64,000 nt of DNA from Clostridium bowmanii (GTDB lineage Bacteria; Bacillota; Clostridia; Clostridiales; Clostridiaceae). The DNA is taken from NCBI RefSeq assembly GCF_018861315.1, contig NZ_JAHLDL010000019.1, positions 1-64,000 of the forward strand, in the 5' to 3' direction. Under the pieces are notes generated by a model, which saw nothing but the letters and a program-made list of their open reading frames with translations, was not told where the DNA came from and made no database searches. The position numbers and the translations under genes were made by a program. The stretch's first letter is position 1. Every line of letters starts with the position of its first letter. Of this stretch, positions 17,707 through 26,632 are shown piece by piece.

Positions 17707-19247
17707 CTTTCAATCACCTCTTTTACGTCAGTCTTTTTGATAGGAGTTTTTTCTTCTAAATGATTTATATTTCCTAGGGAATTTATATTCATTGATGAAT
17801 TTATATTCATTGATGAATTTATATTCATTGATGAATTTATATTCATTGATGAATTTATATTCATCAGTTCACTAACTATTTCCTCAAATTTCATATATCT
17901 TGAGGCTTTAACTAAAACAATAGCATCTTCATCAATAATTCCCTCTAGAAAAGAAACTACTTCCTTATAATTTTCAAAACTTTTATATTTATTTATATCA
18001 TTAAATCCTTTTTTATATGCCTCATTAAATTCACCTAAGGTAATCAGTAAATCTATATTTTTGCGTTTTGCATACTCTCCAACTTGTTTATGTGCTTCAA
18101 AGGCTCCACTGCCTAATTCCCTCATAGTACCAAGTATTGCAATTTTAGATTTTCCATGAACATCACATAATACATCTATAGCTGCCAGCATTGAATCTGG
18201 GCTAGCATTGTAACAGTCGTTTATTACAGTGAATTTTTCACCTTTTACTATATCTAAGCGCATAGAAGTAGCTTCTAAATTTTTAAAACCTTCAGTAATT
18301 TCATCATAGCTCATACCTAGTGTTCTTCCGCAGGCCACTGCTAATGAGGAATTTAAAATATTATGTCTTCCAGGAATATTCACTACAAAACTATTACGGA
18401 TTAATTTTCCTTGGTCCATCAAGCTAAAGGTTATTTTATTTTCTTCAACATTTAAATTACATGCTTTAAAATCAGCCTCTGAATCAATTCCTGTTTTTAT
18501 AATTTTATAGTTCAAATTACTTATATGTTCTAATAAATCATTGTCTGAATTTACAATTAAAACATTGTCCGACCTAAAGTAATCTGTTATCTCCATTTTA
18601 GCCTTTAAAATATTTTCCCTTGTTTTAAGATTTTCAAGGTGAGACATTCCAATGTTAGTAATAATAGCAATATCAGGTCTTGCCACCTCACATAAATTAT
18701 GAATTTCTCCAAAATCACTCATACCCATCTCAAGAACTGCAATATCATAACTTTTATCTAATTTAAATATCATAAGAGGTAGTCCTATTTCGTTGTTAAA
18801 ATTGCCCAAGGTTTTAAAAACCTTGAATTTTGAGGAAAGTACAGCTGCCACCAGGTCTTTTGTAGATGTTTTACCTGTAGAACCAGTAATTCCCACTACT
18901 TTTAAATTTAGTTTATTTATATAAAATTTTGCCAGATCCCTTAATGCTTTTTTGGTGTCCGCTACTTTAATTACAGATGTATTCTTAGAAAACTCTATAC
19001 TTTCAAATTTCATTTCATCAACTATGCAAATTGAAGCTCCTTTTTTACTAGCCTGCACAGCGAAATCATTAGCATTAAAATTTTCGCCTCTTATGGCTAT
19101 AAAAATATCATTAGCTTTTATGGCTCTTGTATCTATACTTACATTGTTATACAATGCAACTTCACTTTTATCAAAAGCGCTTTCGCCTTTTACTATTATT
19201 TCTCCCCCAGTTGCCTCGATTATCTCGTCATAACTAATATACTCCAT
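17703..19247 (-). CDS. murF: UDP-N-acetylmuramoyl-tripeptide--D-alanyl-D-alanine ligase
   Basis: 514 residues, of which about 460 are the normal enzyme. It adds D-Ala-D-Ala to UDP-MurNAc-tripeptide with ATP. The P-loop is [12 protein letters not shown] (about 120-131); [10 protein letters not shown] and GTMRELG mark the central and C-terminal domains. After [19 protein letters not shown] the protein continues with repeats of the six residues MNINSS, four to five times, then a charged tail ([17 protein letters not shown]). The repeat is coded by an 18-bp tandem array (17781-17866), so copy-number change keeps frame. The tail is not part of the MurF fold. The gene abuts murE (one base between). 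Confidence 0.94.
   Translation of the reverse strand: MEYISYDEIIEATGGEIIVKGESAFDKSEVALYNNVSIDTRAIKANDIFIAIRGENFNANDFAVQASKKGASICIVDEMKFESIEFSKNTSVIKVADTKKALRDLAKFYINKLNLKVVGITGSTGKTSTKDLVAAVLSSKFKVFKTLGNFNNEIGLPLMIFKLDKSYDIAVLEMGMSDFGEIHNLCEVARPDIAIITNIGMSHLENLKTRENILKAKMEITDYFRSDNVLIVNSDNDLLEHISNLNYKIIKTGIDSEADFKACNLNVEENKITFSLMDQGKLIRNSFVVNIPGRHNILNSSLAVACGRTLGMSYDEITEGFKNLEATSMRLDIVKGEKFTVINDCYNASPDSMLAAIDVLCDVHGKSKIAILGTMRELGSGAFEAHKQVGEYAKRKNIDLLITLGEFNEAYKKGFNDINKYKSFENYKEVVSFLEGIIDEDAIVLVKASRYMKFEEIVSELMNINSSMNINSSMNINSSMNINSSMNINSLGNINHLEEKTPIKKTDVKEVIER
17781..17866. repeat. 18-bp tandem repeat array inside the murF 3' end
   Basis: The unit atttatattcattgatga occurs four times exactly (17781-17798, 17799-17816, 17817-17834, 17835-17852), followed by a partial fifth unit. 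The copies are identical, which suggests recent slippage or ongoing expansion. The unit length is a multiple of three, so each gain or loss adds or removes six residues of the MurF tail. Confidence 0.9.
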
Positions 19248-20693
19248 CTAAAAACGCTCCTTTAATATCTCTGAAACAATTTCTCGTTCATCAAAATGTA
19301 TAGTTTTATCTTTTAAAACCTGATAATCCTCGTGGCCTTTTCCTGCAATAACAATTACGTCGGTTGGTTTTGCAATTTCTATTGCTCTCTTTATAGCTGT
19401 GGTTCTATCCTCTACAATCTCAAACCCTTGTTTTTCAATGCCACATACTACGTCCTTAATTATTACATTTGGATCTTCAGTTCTAGGATTGTCGGAAGTT
19501 ATTATTGAAATGTCGCTTAACTCTGTTCCGATTTTGCCCATGATAGGCCTTTTTGTCTTATCTCTATCTCCACCACAACCAAAAACGCATATAAGTTTAC
19601 CTTTTGTAAATTCTCTCACAGTTTTTAGTATGTTTTCTAGTGCATCAGGTGTATGTGCATAATCTAAAATTATCTCAAATCCTAAATTATAATTGTTTGC
19701 AACAAGTTCACATCGTCCAAGCACCTGTACCTTTTGTAGACCCAGCACAATTGCTGATACGTCTATTCCCAGATGCATACAAACTGCTATACATCCCAAA
19801 GCATTATAAACGTTGTAATTTCCTGGTATATTTAATTCTATTTCAAAAGATGCTTTTTTATACTCTAAAGTGAATTCATTTCCCCTGGAATGCATTTTTA
19901 TATTACTAGCCCTAACATCTGCGCTGGCATTTAATCCATAGCTAAGTTTGCTACTAGAAATCAAATTATAAGCACTTTCACCATAAGTATCATCAATGTT
20001 AATTACAGAATTTTTACTATACTCAAATAATTTTAATTTTGCCTTAAAGTAATTTTCAAAGGTTTTATGAAAATCTAAATGATCTTGAGTCAAATTAGTA
20101 AAAATACTCTCGCAAAACTCTATTCCATACACCCTGTCTAAACTTAGTGAATGTGAAGACACTTCCATAACGCAGTAGTCCACCCCAGCATCTACCATAT
20201 TCTTAAAAAGTTCATGTAATTCTAATGATTCCGGAGTAGTTCTCTCTGTATGAATTTTCTGCTGTCCAATATAATTTGCTATAGTTCCTATAAGTCCAAC
20301 TTTATGCCCTTGCTCTTCTAAAATAGCCTTCATCATAAAAGCAGAAGTTGTTTTACCATTAGTGCCTGTAATTCCTATCATCTTCATACTTTTACTAGGA
20401 TTACCATAGTAATTAGATGCACTCATAGCCAGTGCCTTTCTACTATCTTCTACTTGAAGCAGTGTGCAGTTTAATCCTTCTACTATTTTTCTTTGGCATA
20501 CAATAGCAATAGCTCCATTGTTAATTGCATTTTGTATATATTTATGTCCATCAACTTTATATCCTTCTATACAGAAAAATACATCTCCATCTTTAATTTT
20601 TCTTGAATCATATTGAATTTCACTTATATCCATATCAATATTACCTAAGACTAAATTAAATTTAATATTTTCCATAATTTTCCCTAATTTCAT
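19248..20693 (-). CDS. murE: UDP-N-acetylmuramoyl-L-alanyl-D-glutamate--2,6-diaminopimelate ligase
   Basis: 481 residues. The N-terminal UDP-binding domain is followed by the ATP-binding centre [15 protein letters not shown] (about 109-123). The residue-selecting motif is DNPRTEDP (about 399-406); DNPR is the form found in meso-diaminopimelate-adding enzymes, so the peptidoglycan is predicted to contain DAP and not lysine. The C-terminal part has [13 protein letters not shown] stands 7-8 bases before the ATG. Two hairpins between it and the upstream PBP gene suggest a separate transcript for murE-murF-mraY-ftsW. Confidence 0.96.
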   Translation of the reverse strand: MKLGKIMENIKFNLVLGNIDMDISEIQYDSRKIKDGDVFFCIEGYKVDGHKYIQNAINNGAIAIVCQRKIVEGLNCTLLQVEDSRKALAMSASNYYGNPSKSMKMIGITGTNGKTTSAFMMKAILEEQGHKVGLIGTIANYIGQQKIHTERTTPESLELHELFKNMVDAGVDYCVMEVSSHSLSLDRVYGIEFCESIFTNLTQDHLDFHKTFENYFKAKLKLFEYSKNSVINIDDTYGESAYNLISSSKLSYGLNASADVRASNIKMHSRGNEFTLEYKKASFEIELNIPGNYNVYNALGCIAVCMHLGIDVSAIVLGLQKVQVLGRCELVANNYNLGFEIILDYAHTPDALENILKTVREFTKGKLICVFGCGGDRDKTKRPIMGKIGTELSDISIITSDNPRTEDPNVIIKDVVCGIEKQGFEIVEDRTTAIKRAIEIAKPTDVIVIAGKGHEDYQVLKDKTIHFDEREIVSEILKERF

Positions 20694-20815
20694 ATTATAT
20701 CACTCCCTTAAATCTTCACCTTAAGTGTATTACTAACCTATTTTCTAAAATAGTATACAAAATAACCGTTATTTTATAAAAATAAAACCAAAGCACATAA
20801 AAACAAATAATAAAT

Positions 20816-20846
20816 CCGACAGTTCAGAAGTTCTGAGTGCCGTCGG
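20816..20846 (-). terminator. Imperfect hairpin upstream of murE
   Basis: ccgac (20816-20820) pairs with gtcgg (20842-20846) and tcagaa (20824-20829) with ttctga (20831-20836), with small internal bulges. On the minus strand it is followed by ATTTATTATTTG. It is the second of two stems between the PBP gene and murE. Confidence 0.55.
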
Positions 20847-20874
20847 CTTTTATTATCTTATGTTACATTAAGAT

Positions 20875-20915
20875 AAATAACAAGTCAAAAGTGCTAATAT
20901 AATGACTTGTTATTT
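20875..20915 (-). terminator. Terminator hairpin after the PBP gene
   Basis: aaataacaagtca (20875-20887) pairs exactly with tgacttgttattt (20903-20915), loop 15 bases. It is 40 bases past the PBP stop and is followed on the minus strand by ATCTTAATG. With the stem at 20816 it likely separates mraZ-to-pbp from murE-to-ftsW transcription. No gene is visible between 20694 and 20955. Confidence 0.65.
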
Positions 20916-20955
20916 ATTTTAATGTGCCTTATATATAGTTATACACTATATTTAA

Positions 20956-23145
20956 CTAATCTGCCATACTATCTAGATGTACTGTTATTGTAGTTCCTTT
21001 TTCTACTTCTGTACTCTCTTCACTTTGTTCTGAAACTATTCCACTACCAACAAATTGAACTTCTAAGCCAAGACTATTCAACATTTCACTAGCTTTGTCC
21101 GGACTATACCCTTGAATACTCGGAACCATCACCATATTACTATACTCTACTTTCGTATCTGTATGTAAAATGATCTCTGTTCCTTCTTTAACTGTATAAC
21201 CAGGTTTAGGCGTCATATCAGTAATAATCTCTCCATCTGTTGCTAATTTAAGCTTTAAATTATTATCTTTTAGAATTTTTTGAGCCTCTGCTCTTTTAAG
21301 ACCCCTTACCTCAGGCACAATAATATCCTTTAATAAGCTTTTAGTAATTTCTGCACTAGATGCATCAGATTTTAGTGCTAAGTAATTGAAGATATCATTA
21401 AAAGCTTGTTTTGCAACTACAGTTGCAATCTGCCCACCATAATACCAAGATGGGTCTGGTTCATCAATTGAAACTAGTAGTGTTATTTGTGGGTCATTGG
21501 CAGGCGCCATACCAGCAAAGGATGCAACATATTTGCCTGGCGCATAAACACCATTTATAACCTTTTGAGCAGTTCCAGTTTTTCCAGCAATATGGTACCC
21601 TGCAATATATGCCTTCTTACCACCACCATTTTCTACAACCTGTTCTAGGTAACCTCTCAATTGTTTTGCTATTGGCTCATCCATTATTTGTCTTTCATTA
21701 AAATTTGAATATGCTTGTAGAACACTTTTATTGTTTAAATCATCATAAGCTACTATTTCTTTCATAACATGAGGTGTTATAAGCTTTCCCCCATTTGCAA
21801 TAGCATTAAAAGCTGTTAAGTACTGCACAGCAGATAGTGTATTACTTTGACCAAAGGATGTTGTTGCAACATCAACAGCGGTCATATTTTTGGTTGGCCT
21901 GATTATCCCTAAAGCTTCTCCATTTAAATCAATACCTGTTTTTTTGCCAAAACCAAACAAATAAACATATTTATTTAGTTTTTCAGGGCCAAGTCGTCTA
22001 CCTAGCTCCATAAATCCAACATTGCAAGAGTTTTTCAATATATCCACAAAGCTTTGAGTTCCATGTCCTGTGGTTTTCCAACACTTTATTGTTCTGCCCC
22101 CAACCACAGTGCTACCATTACAAACAAATCTATCCTTATCATCAACTAATTTTTCTTCCATAGCTGCCGTAGCTGTAACCACTTTAAAAATAGACCCTGG
22201 TTCAAATGTATCGCTTACTGACCTATTTCTCCAAGCCTTTTGATTTTCATCAAAACTTTTAGTAAGGTCCCAAGGGTCATTTGGATTATAGTCTGGTTTA
22301 TTGACCATGCCCAAAATTTCTCCATTCTTAGGGTTCATTGCAATTATAGTAACTGCATTTGCTTTATTATCAATCATGGCTTGATCAGCTGCTTTTTCAC
22401 AGAAATATTGAATCATCTGATCAATAGTGAGTACTACATCTTTTCCATTAATAGGTTTTGTATAATTTGATATTGTATAAGGCAAATCTTCACTTTTTCT
22501 ATCAGTTTCAGAAATTTTTATTCCAGGTATACCTGATAGATATTTATCGTAATATAATTCCACACCTGTTAATCCATTACCATCAGTGTTGGTATGTCCT
22601 AAAACATTTGCTAAAAAATTATTATTTGGATAATATCTTTTTGTATCTCCAGTAATGACAATTCCGCGAAGCTTATTTTTCGTAGAAAAGTCAGTGATTT
22701 TATCGGCTACATCCTTCTCCACTCTTCTCTTAAGCATTGCTGCTCCAATAACTTTTCCCTTTGCATTAGTCTGAGTCAAAATCTTTAAGACATTTTCTGA
22801 TTCCATTCCAAGTATTTTAGCCAGATCTGGCGCTATATCCTGCATAGTTAATTTATTTTTCGCAGTGGTGTCTCGAAGCGAATTAAGATCTAAGTCTACT
22901 CTAAAAACATTTGCACTTATAGCCAATTCTTTTTCATTTCTGTCTAAAATTCGTCCTCTCTGTGGCGCAATACGAACGTCGCTTGTCCACTGTAGGATTG
23001 CTTTTTCTTTGTATTCCTTGCCTTTAACTATCATTACGTAGCTTAACCTACTAATTAATAGAAAAAGCAAAAGAAAAAGTATTAAAAAGACAGTAAGCAT
23101 TCTACGTTTAACTATTACTTTGTCTCTATACTCTCCTTTTGCCAA
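20956..23145 (-). CDS. Class B penicillin-binding protein with two PASTA domains (SpoVD/PBP2B type)
   Basis: 729 residues. An N-terminal membrane helix (about 15-35), a dimerisation domain, then the transpeptidase domain with the catalytic triad motifs: SIFK (Ser about 317, in FEPGSIFKVV), SCN (about 373) and KTGTA (about 524). Two C-terminal PASTA domains start near VPEVRGLKRAEA and VPSIQGYSPDKA. It crosslinks peptidoglycan with a SEDS partner. Only one such gene is present here where Bacillus has pbpB and spoVD in tandem, so it may serve vegetative division, sporulation or both. The start is TTG with AAGGAGG 7 bases upstream. Confidence 0.92.
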   Translation of the reverse strand: MAKGEYRDKVIVKRRMLTVFLILFLLLFLLISRLSYVMIVKGKEYKEKAILQWTSDVRIAPQRGRILDRNEKELAISANVFRVDLDLNSLRDTTAKNKLTMQDIAPDLAKILGMESENVLKILTQTNAKGKVIGAAMLKRRVEKDVADKITDFSTKNKLRGIVITGDTKRYYPNNNFLANVLGHTNTDGNGLTGVELYYDKYLSGIPGIKISETDRKSEDLPYTISNYTKPINGKDVVLTIDQMIQYFCEKAADQAMIDNKANAVTIIAMNPKNGEILGMVNKPDYNPNDPWDLTKSFDENQKAWRNRSVSDTFEPGSIFKVVTATAAMEEKLVDDKDRFVCNGSTVVGGRTIKCWKTTGHGTQSFVDILKNSCNVGFMELGRRLGPEKLNKYVYLFGFGKKTGIDLNGEALGIIRPTKNMTAVDVATTSFGQSNTLSAVQYLTAFNAIANGGKLITPHVMKEIVAYDDLNNKSVLQAYSNFNERQIMDEPIAKQLRGYLEQVVENGGGKKAYIAGYHIAGKTGTAQKVINGVYAPGKYVASFAGMAPANDPQITLLVSIDEPDPSWYYGGQIATVVAKQAFNDIFNYLALKSDASSAEITKSLLKDIIVPEVRGLKRAEAQKILKDNNLKLKLATDGEIITDMTPKPGYTVKEGTEIILHTDTKVEYSNMVMVPSIQGYSPDKASEMLNSLGLEVQFVGSGIVSEQSEESTEVEKGTTITVHLDSMAD

Positions 23146-23218
23146 CTAAGTTCCTCCTTATTATTGCTTGTAAAAATGAAAAGATAAAATTAGTGCTTGT
23201 CACCTAAAATATAATATT

Positions 23219-23704
23219 CTAAAAGATAATGTTTTTTATTTTACTTATTATATCACTGCTTATTTTAACTTCTGATTCTTCCACAGTTGCTAAATTATTT
23301 TTTCTCAAATTACAGTATTGTACATCGCTAATACTAGGTTTAACCATGTGAAGTTTAGTAGTAGCCGTCTGTTCAATGTGGCTTATATTTCTAAACTTAA
23401 TTAACTCTAACTTATAAGCATCATTTTCTTTATTCAATGTTTCTATTTGAGCTTTAGCTTTTGAAGTTGTGTCTTGGTAATTATAAATCATACAATATCT
23501 AGCAATAATAGTAATTCCGATAACAAAACCTAAAAGGATATTTTTAATAATACTTTTTTTGTTTCTTATATCCTTTCTTTTCTTACTCTGCTGAGTTTGT
23601 TGTCGTGATTTCTCTAACTCCTCGTATTTTCGCTTTCTAACCTGTTCATCTGGTGCTAATACCGTATTACCATCCAATTCAAACTTGTTTTTTGCTACTA
23701 TCAC
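23219..23704 (-). CDS. ftsL: FtsL-like cell division protein
   Basis: 161 residues from the GTG at 23702-23704, which has GGGGTG 6 bases upstream; an in-frame ATG at 23722 has no ribosome site. A basic cytoplasmic stretch (KSRQQTQQSKKRKDIRNKK) precedes one membrane helix (about 56-73), then a short coiled coil (TTSKAKAQIETLNKENDAYK) outside. The tail has ATTKLHMVKPSISDVQYCNL, similar to clostridial proteins at this position. FtsL stabilises the septal synthase complex with FtsB/DivIC and FtsQ. The call rests on topology and location between rsmH and the PBP gene. Confidence 0.8.
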   Translation of the reverse strand: MIVAKNKFELDGNTVLAPDEQVRKRKYEELEKSRQQTQQSKKRKDIRNKKSIIKNILLGFVIGITIIARYCMIYNYQDTTSKAKAQIETLNKENDAYKLELIKFRNISHIEQTATTKLHMVKPSISDVQYCNLRKNNLATVEESEVKISSDIISKIKNIIF

Positions 23705-23731
23705 TTTATTCACCCCATCCACAATTTAGAA

Positions 23732-24664
23732 CTAAATTTTTTCAGCTACTCTTAGTTTTGCACTTCTGCTTCTTACATTGATTTCTAATTCCTCTTCTGT
23801 AGCCCTTATAGGTTTTCTACTTATAAGTTTTACAATTGGTGTTTTCCCACATACACACATAGGTAACTCTTTGGGACATTTACAGGGATCTTGTAATTCT
23901 TTAAATGCATTTTTAACAATTCTGTCTTCAAGTGAATGGAAAGTAATAACTGCCATTCTTCCACCGCTTTTAAGTCTATGTATTCCATTTTCTATAGCAC
24001 TGTTTAATATTCGCAGTTCACCATTAACCTCAATTCTTATACCTTGGAATGTTCTTTTAGCGGGATGACCCCCATCTCTCTTATATTTGGCTGGAATAGC
24101 TGCATCTATAACATTCACTAATTGAAGCGTAGTATCAATGGATTTTTCAGCTCTTCTATCTACTATAAAATTAGCTATTCTTTTTGAAAACTTTTCTTCT
24201 CCATAATTTCTTAAAATATCGCCTAGCTCCTGCTCACTGTAACTATTCACTACCTCAAAGGCTGATAAACTTTGAGTTCTGTCCATTCTCATATCAAGTT
24301 TCGCATCTCTCATATAACTAAATCCACGTTCTGTAGTATCTAATTGGTAAGAAGACACTCCTAAATCCATAAGAATACCATCTACTTTATCTATTTCTAG
24401 CTTTTCTAGTATGGCATCGATATTATGAAAATTATCGTGTACATATGTAACATTGTTATACTCTTTAATTTTTTCTCTCGCCGCTTTTAATGCATCTTCG
24501 TCTTGATCAATTCCAATTAGTCTTCCCTTTGGGGATAGTCTTTTTAAAATTTCTAAAGAGTGCCCTGCTCCTCCAAGTGTACAATCAACATAAATTCCAT
24601 CCTCTTTAATATCTAGTGCATCAAGGCACTCCTCGAGTAAAACTGGTAAATGCTTAAATTCCAT
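23732..24664 (-). CDS. rsmH: 16S rRNA m4C1402 N4-methyltransferase RsmH
   Basis: 310 residues, the normal length. It methylates N4 of C1402 in the decoding centre of 16S rRNA. Visible motifs: [13 protein letters not shown] at the start, [11 protein letters not shown] (SAM binding, about 28-38), [15 protein letters not shown] (about 99-113), [15 protein letters not shown] (about 118-132), [12 protein letters not shown] and [12 protein letters not shown]. It is the second gene of the dcw cluster, after mraZ. Confidence 0.96.
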   Translation of the reverse strand: MEFKHLPVLLEECLDALDIKEDGIYVDCTLGGAGHSLEILKRLSPKGRLIGIDQDEDALKAAREKIKEYNNVTYVHDNFHNIDAILEKLEIDKVDGILMDLGVSSYQLDTTERGFSYMRDAKLDMRMDRTQSLSAFEVVNSYSEQELGDILRNYGEEKFSKRIANFIVDRRAEKSIDTTLQLVNVIDAAIPAKYKRDGGHPAKRTFQGIRIEVNGELRILNSAIENGIHRLKSGGRMAVITFHSLEDRIVKNAFKELQDPCKCPKELPMCVCGKTPIVKLISRKPIRATEEELEINVRSRSAKLRVAEKI

Positions 24665-24684
24665 AATTAATCTCCTCTTTGACT

Positions 24685-24735
24685 ATTTCATCCTATATAT
24701 TTATTTCATCCTATATGTTTATTTCATCCTATATT
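24685..24735. repeat. 18-bp triplicate covering the mraZ stop codon
   Basis: The unit atttcatcctatatNttt occurs at 24685-24702 and 24703-24720, with a third, shorter copy at 24721-24735. On the minus strand each copy carries ATATAGGATGAAAT, so the mraZ stop codon TAG is repeated three times in frame with 18-base spacing. It fills the mraZ-rsmH gap. Confidence 0.8.
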
Positions 24736-25157
24736 CCGAGTTCCATCATTTTTTCTGCTATTTCATCAAAGTTTATATCCGAATCATTATATTCATCCCA
24801 TTTGTCCTTAGCCCATATTTCTATTCTAGTTGATACTCCTATACTTACTATTTCCTTTTGAAGTCCAGCATATTCACATAAATTTTGTGGTATTAAAGTT
24901 CTTCCTTGCTTATCTATTGTTACTTCATTGGCGCCTGAGAAGAAAAAGCGTACAAAAGCTCTGGCATCCTTACTGGTTAGTGGAAGTTTCTTTAGCTTTT
25001 CCTCCATTATTGTCCATTCGCTGATGGTATATATATACAAACATCCATCTAGGCCTTTAGTCATTATAAATTCACTAGAAAGTCCATCTCTAAATTTGGT
25101 AGGAATAATTATTCTGTTTTTATTATCAATGGCATGTTGATATTCACCAATAAACAT
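24729..25157 (-). CDS. mraZ: Transcriptional regulator MraZ
   Basis: 142 residues with two SpoVT-AbrB folds: the first from [20 protein letters not shown] (residues 2-21), the second around [20 protein letters not shown]. MraZ forms a ring and binds repeated boxes in front of its own gene, repressing or activating the dcw cluster. A four-unit array of the expected type lies immediately upstream (25182-25221), so autoregulation is likely. The stop codon lies in a small tandem repeat shared with the intergenic region. Confidence 0.95.
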   Translation of the reverse strand: MFIGEYQHAIDNKNRIIIPTKFRDGLSSEFIMTKGLDGCLYIYTISEWTIMEEKLKKLPLTSKDARAFVRFFFSGANEVTIDKQGRTLIPQNLCEYAGLQKEIVSIGVSTRIEIWAKDKWDEYNDSDINFDEIAEKMMELGI

Positions 25158-25181
25158 TTTATTCCCCCAATTTATAAACTT

Positions 25182-25221
25182 ACTCCACTTTAAACCACTT
25201 TAACCCATTCTAAACCACTTT
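25182..25221 (-). promoter_or_regulatory. MraZ operator: four 10-bp AAAGTGG-type boxes
   Basis: Read on the minus strand the boxes are AAAGTGGTTT, AGAATGGGTT, AAAGTGGTTT and AAAGTGGAGT, with a period of exactly 10. AAAGTG(G/T)-N3 repeats are the known MraZ-binding pattern in Mollicutes, and TGGGN repeats in other bacteria. The array ends 25 bases before the mraZ ATG. A promoter must lie further upstream; a TAGAAT at about 25230 could be its -10, but no good -35 is seen. Confidence 0.75.
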
Positions 25222-25389
25222 AAGGTATTATTCTATAGAAAAACGAAAATTCCTTCTTGTTTTATACAACTATTATCATTTTATAAAAATAAATATTTTT
25301 TCGCATCCCTTTTTTATAATATACTTACTCTGAATACATTATTATACTTATTGCACTCCACCTAAAAAGCATTCTACAAATTTACTTTC

Positions 25390-25418
25390 TTGAAATGCAT
25401 TAGAATCTAGAGTATAAT
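25390..25418 (+). promoter_or_regulatory. Sigma-A promoter of ychF
   Basis: TTGAAA (25390-25395), a 17-base spacer, then a perfect TATAAT (25413-25418). It lies about 48 bases before the ychF start. The remainder of the mraZ-ychF gap (25222-25389) is AT-rich with nothing else I can support. Confidence 0.8.
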
Positions 25419-25465
25419 TTATAAAGTGTTAATAATTTAAAAGTAAGAAAGGAATGTACATATAT

Positions 25466-26563
25466 ATGAAGCTAGGAATTGTAGGTTTACCAAATGTAGG
25501 AAAAAGCACATTGTTTAATGCAATAACAAAGGCAGGAGCAGAATCTGCTAACTACCCATTTTGTACTATAGAGCCAAATGTAGGTGTCGTTAGTGTTCGT
25601 GATAAAAGATTAGATGTACTTCAAGCACTTTATAATAGTAAGAAGGTAGTTCATACTGCAATTGAATTTTATGATATAGCTGGCCTTGTAAAAGGAGCAA
25701 GCAAAGGAGAAGGTCTAGGTAACAAGTTTCTATCTCACATCAGAGAAGTAGAATCTATAGTTCATGTAGTAAGATGCTTTACTGATGACAATATTATTCA
25801 CGTAGATGGCAATGTTGATCCACTACGCGATATAGATACTATTAATTTAGAGCTTATTTTTTCTGATCTTGACGTCTTAGAGAGGCGAATGGAAAAATCA
25901 GTGAAACTTGTTCGTTCTGGTGATAAAACAGCAAAAACTGAATACGAAATTATGGAAAGAATAAAGGTGCAGCTTGAAGCAAACTCTCCAGCAAGGACCC
26001 TTGAATTTAACGAAGAGGAATCTGTTTTTGTAAGCAGTCTTTTCCTAATCACCTCAAAACCAGTATTATATGCTGCAAACATTAGCGAAGAGGATTTAGT
26101 TTCTGGTAATTCAGAAAATGATATGGTTAAAAAAGTTAAAGAATTTGCTGCAAATGAGAATTCAGAAGTAATTACAGTTTGCGCAAGATTAGAAGAAGAA
26201 CTTTCCACTCTAGAGGATGATGAAAAAATAGAACTCTTAAATGAATATGGTCTTGAGGAATCAGGTCTTGATAAACTTATTCACGCAAGTTATAAGCTAC
26301 TGGGTTTAATGAGCTTTCTAACTGCAGGTGTTCAAGAAATAAGAGCTTGGACTATACATATTGGCACTAAAGCTCCCGCTGCTGCAGGTAAAATCCATTC
26401 AGATATTGAAAGGGGCTTTATAAGAGCAGAAATAGTTTCCTATGACAAATTAATTGAATGTGGAAGTGAGGCAGCCGCTAAGGAAAAAGGTCTTTATAGA
26501 CTTGAAGGAAAAGAATATATTATGCAAGATGGCGATGTAGTTAATTTCAGATTTAACGTATAA
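25466..26563 (+). CDS. ychF: Redox/ribosome-associated ATPase YchF (Obg-related)
   Basis: 365 residues from ATG 25466 (MKLGIVGLPNVGKSTLF), the usual family start. An ATG four codons earlier is only one base from the AAGGA site, and conserved YchF sequences begin at MKLG. P-loop GLPNVGKST (about 6-14), G3 region DIAGLVKGASKGEGLGNKF (about 67-85), a helical domain, the G4 equivalent (YAANISEED) and a C-terminal TGS-like domain (WTIHIGTKAPAAAGKIHSD). YchF binds ATP in preference to GTP and associates with ribosomes. It is monocistronic with its own promoter and terminator. Confidence 0.96.
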   Translation: MKLGIVGLPNVGKSTLFNAITKAGAESANYPFCTIEPNVGVVSVRDKRLDVLQALYNSKKVVHTAIEFYDIAGLVKGASKGEGLGNKFLSHIREVESIVHVVRCFTDDNIIHVDGNVDPLRDIDTINLELIFSDLDVLERRMEKSVKLVRSGDKTAKTEYEIMERIKVQLEANSPARTLEFNEEESVFVSSLFLITSKPVLYAANISEEDLVSGNSENDMVKKVKEFAANENSEVITVCARLEEELSTLEDDEKIELLNEYGLEESGLDKLIHASYKLLGLMSFLTAGVQEIRAWTIHIGTKAPAAAGKIHSDIERGFIRAEIVSYDKLIECGSEAAAKEKGLYRLEGKEYIMQDGDVVNFRFNV

Positions 26564-26572
26564 GACAAAAAA

Positions 26573-26617
26573 GAGCAGGACTATTACTTTTAAAAGTGAA
26601 TAAGTCCTGTTTTTTTA
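26573..26617. terminator. Bidirectional terminator between convergent ychF and the Lon-like gene
   Basis: caggact (26576-26582) pairs with agtcctg (26603-26609), with an inner stem attactttt/aaaagtgaat. A T tract follows on the plus strand (26610-26617) and an A tract precedes it, so both convergent genes can use it. Confidence 0.85.
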
Positions 26618-26632
26618 TTAGCAATTATTAAA

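Noticed and set aside
17781-17866. Possible CRISPR array
   Set aside because: The units are directly adjacent with no spacers, only 18 bases long and in frame with murF; this is a simple tandem repeat.
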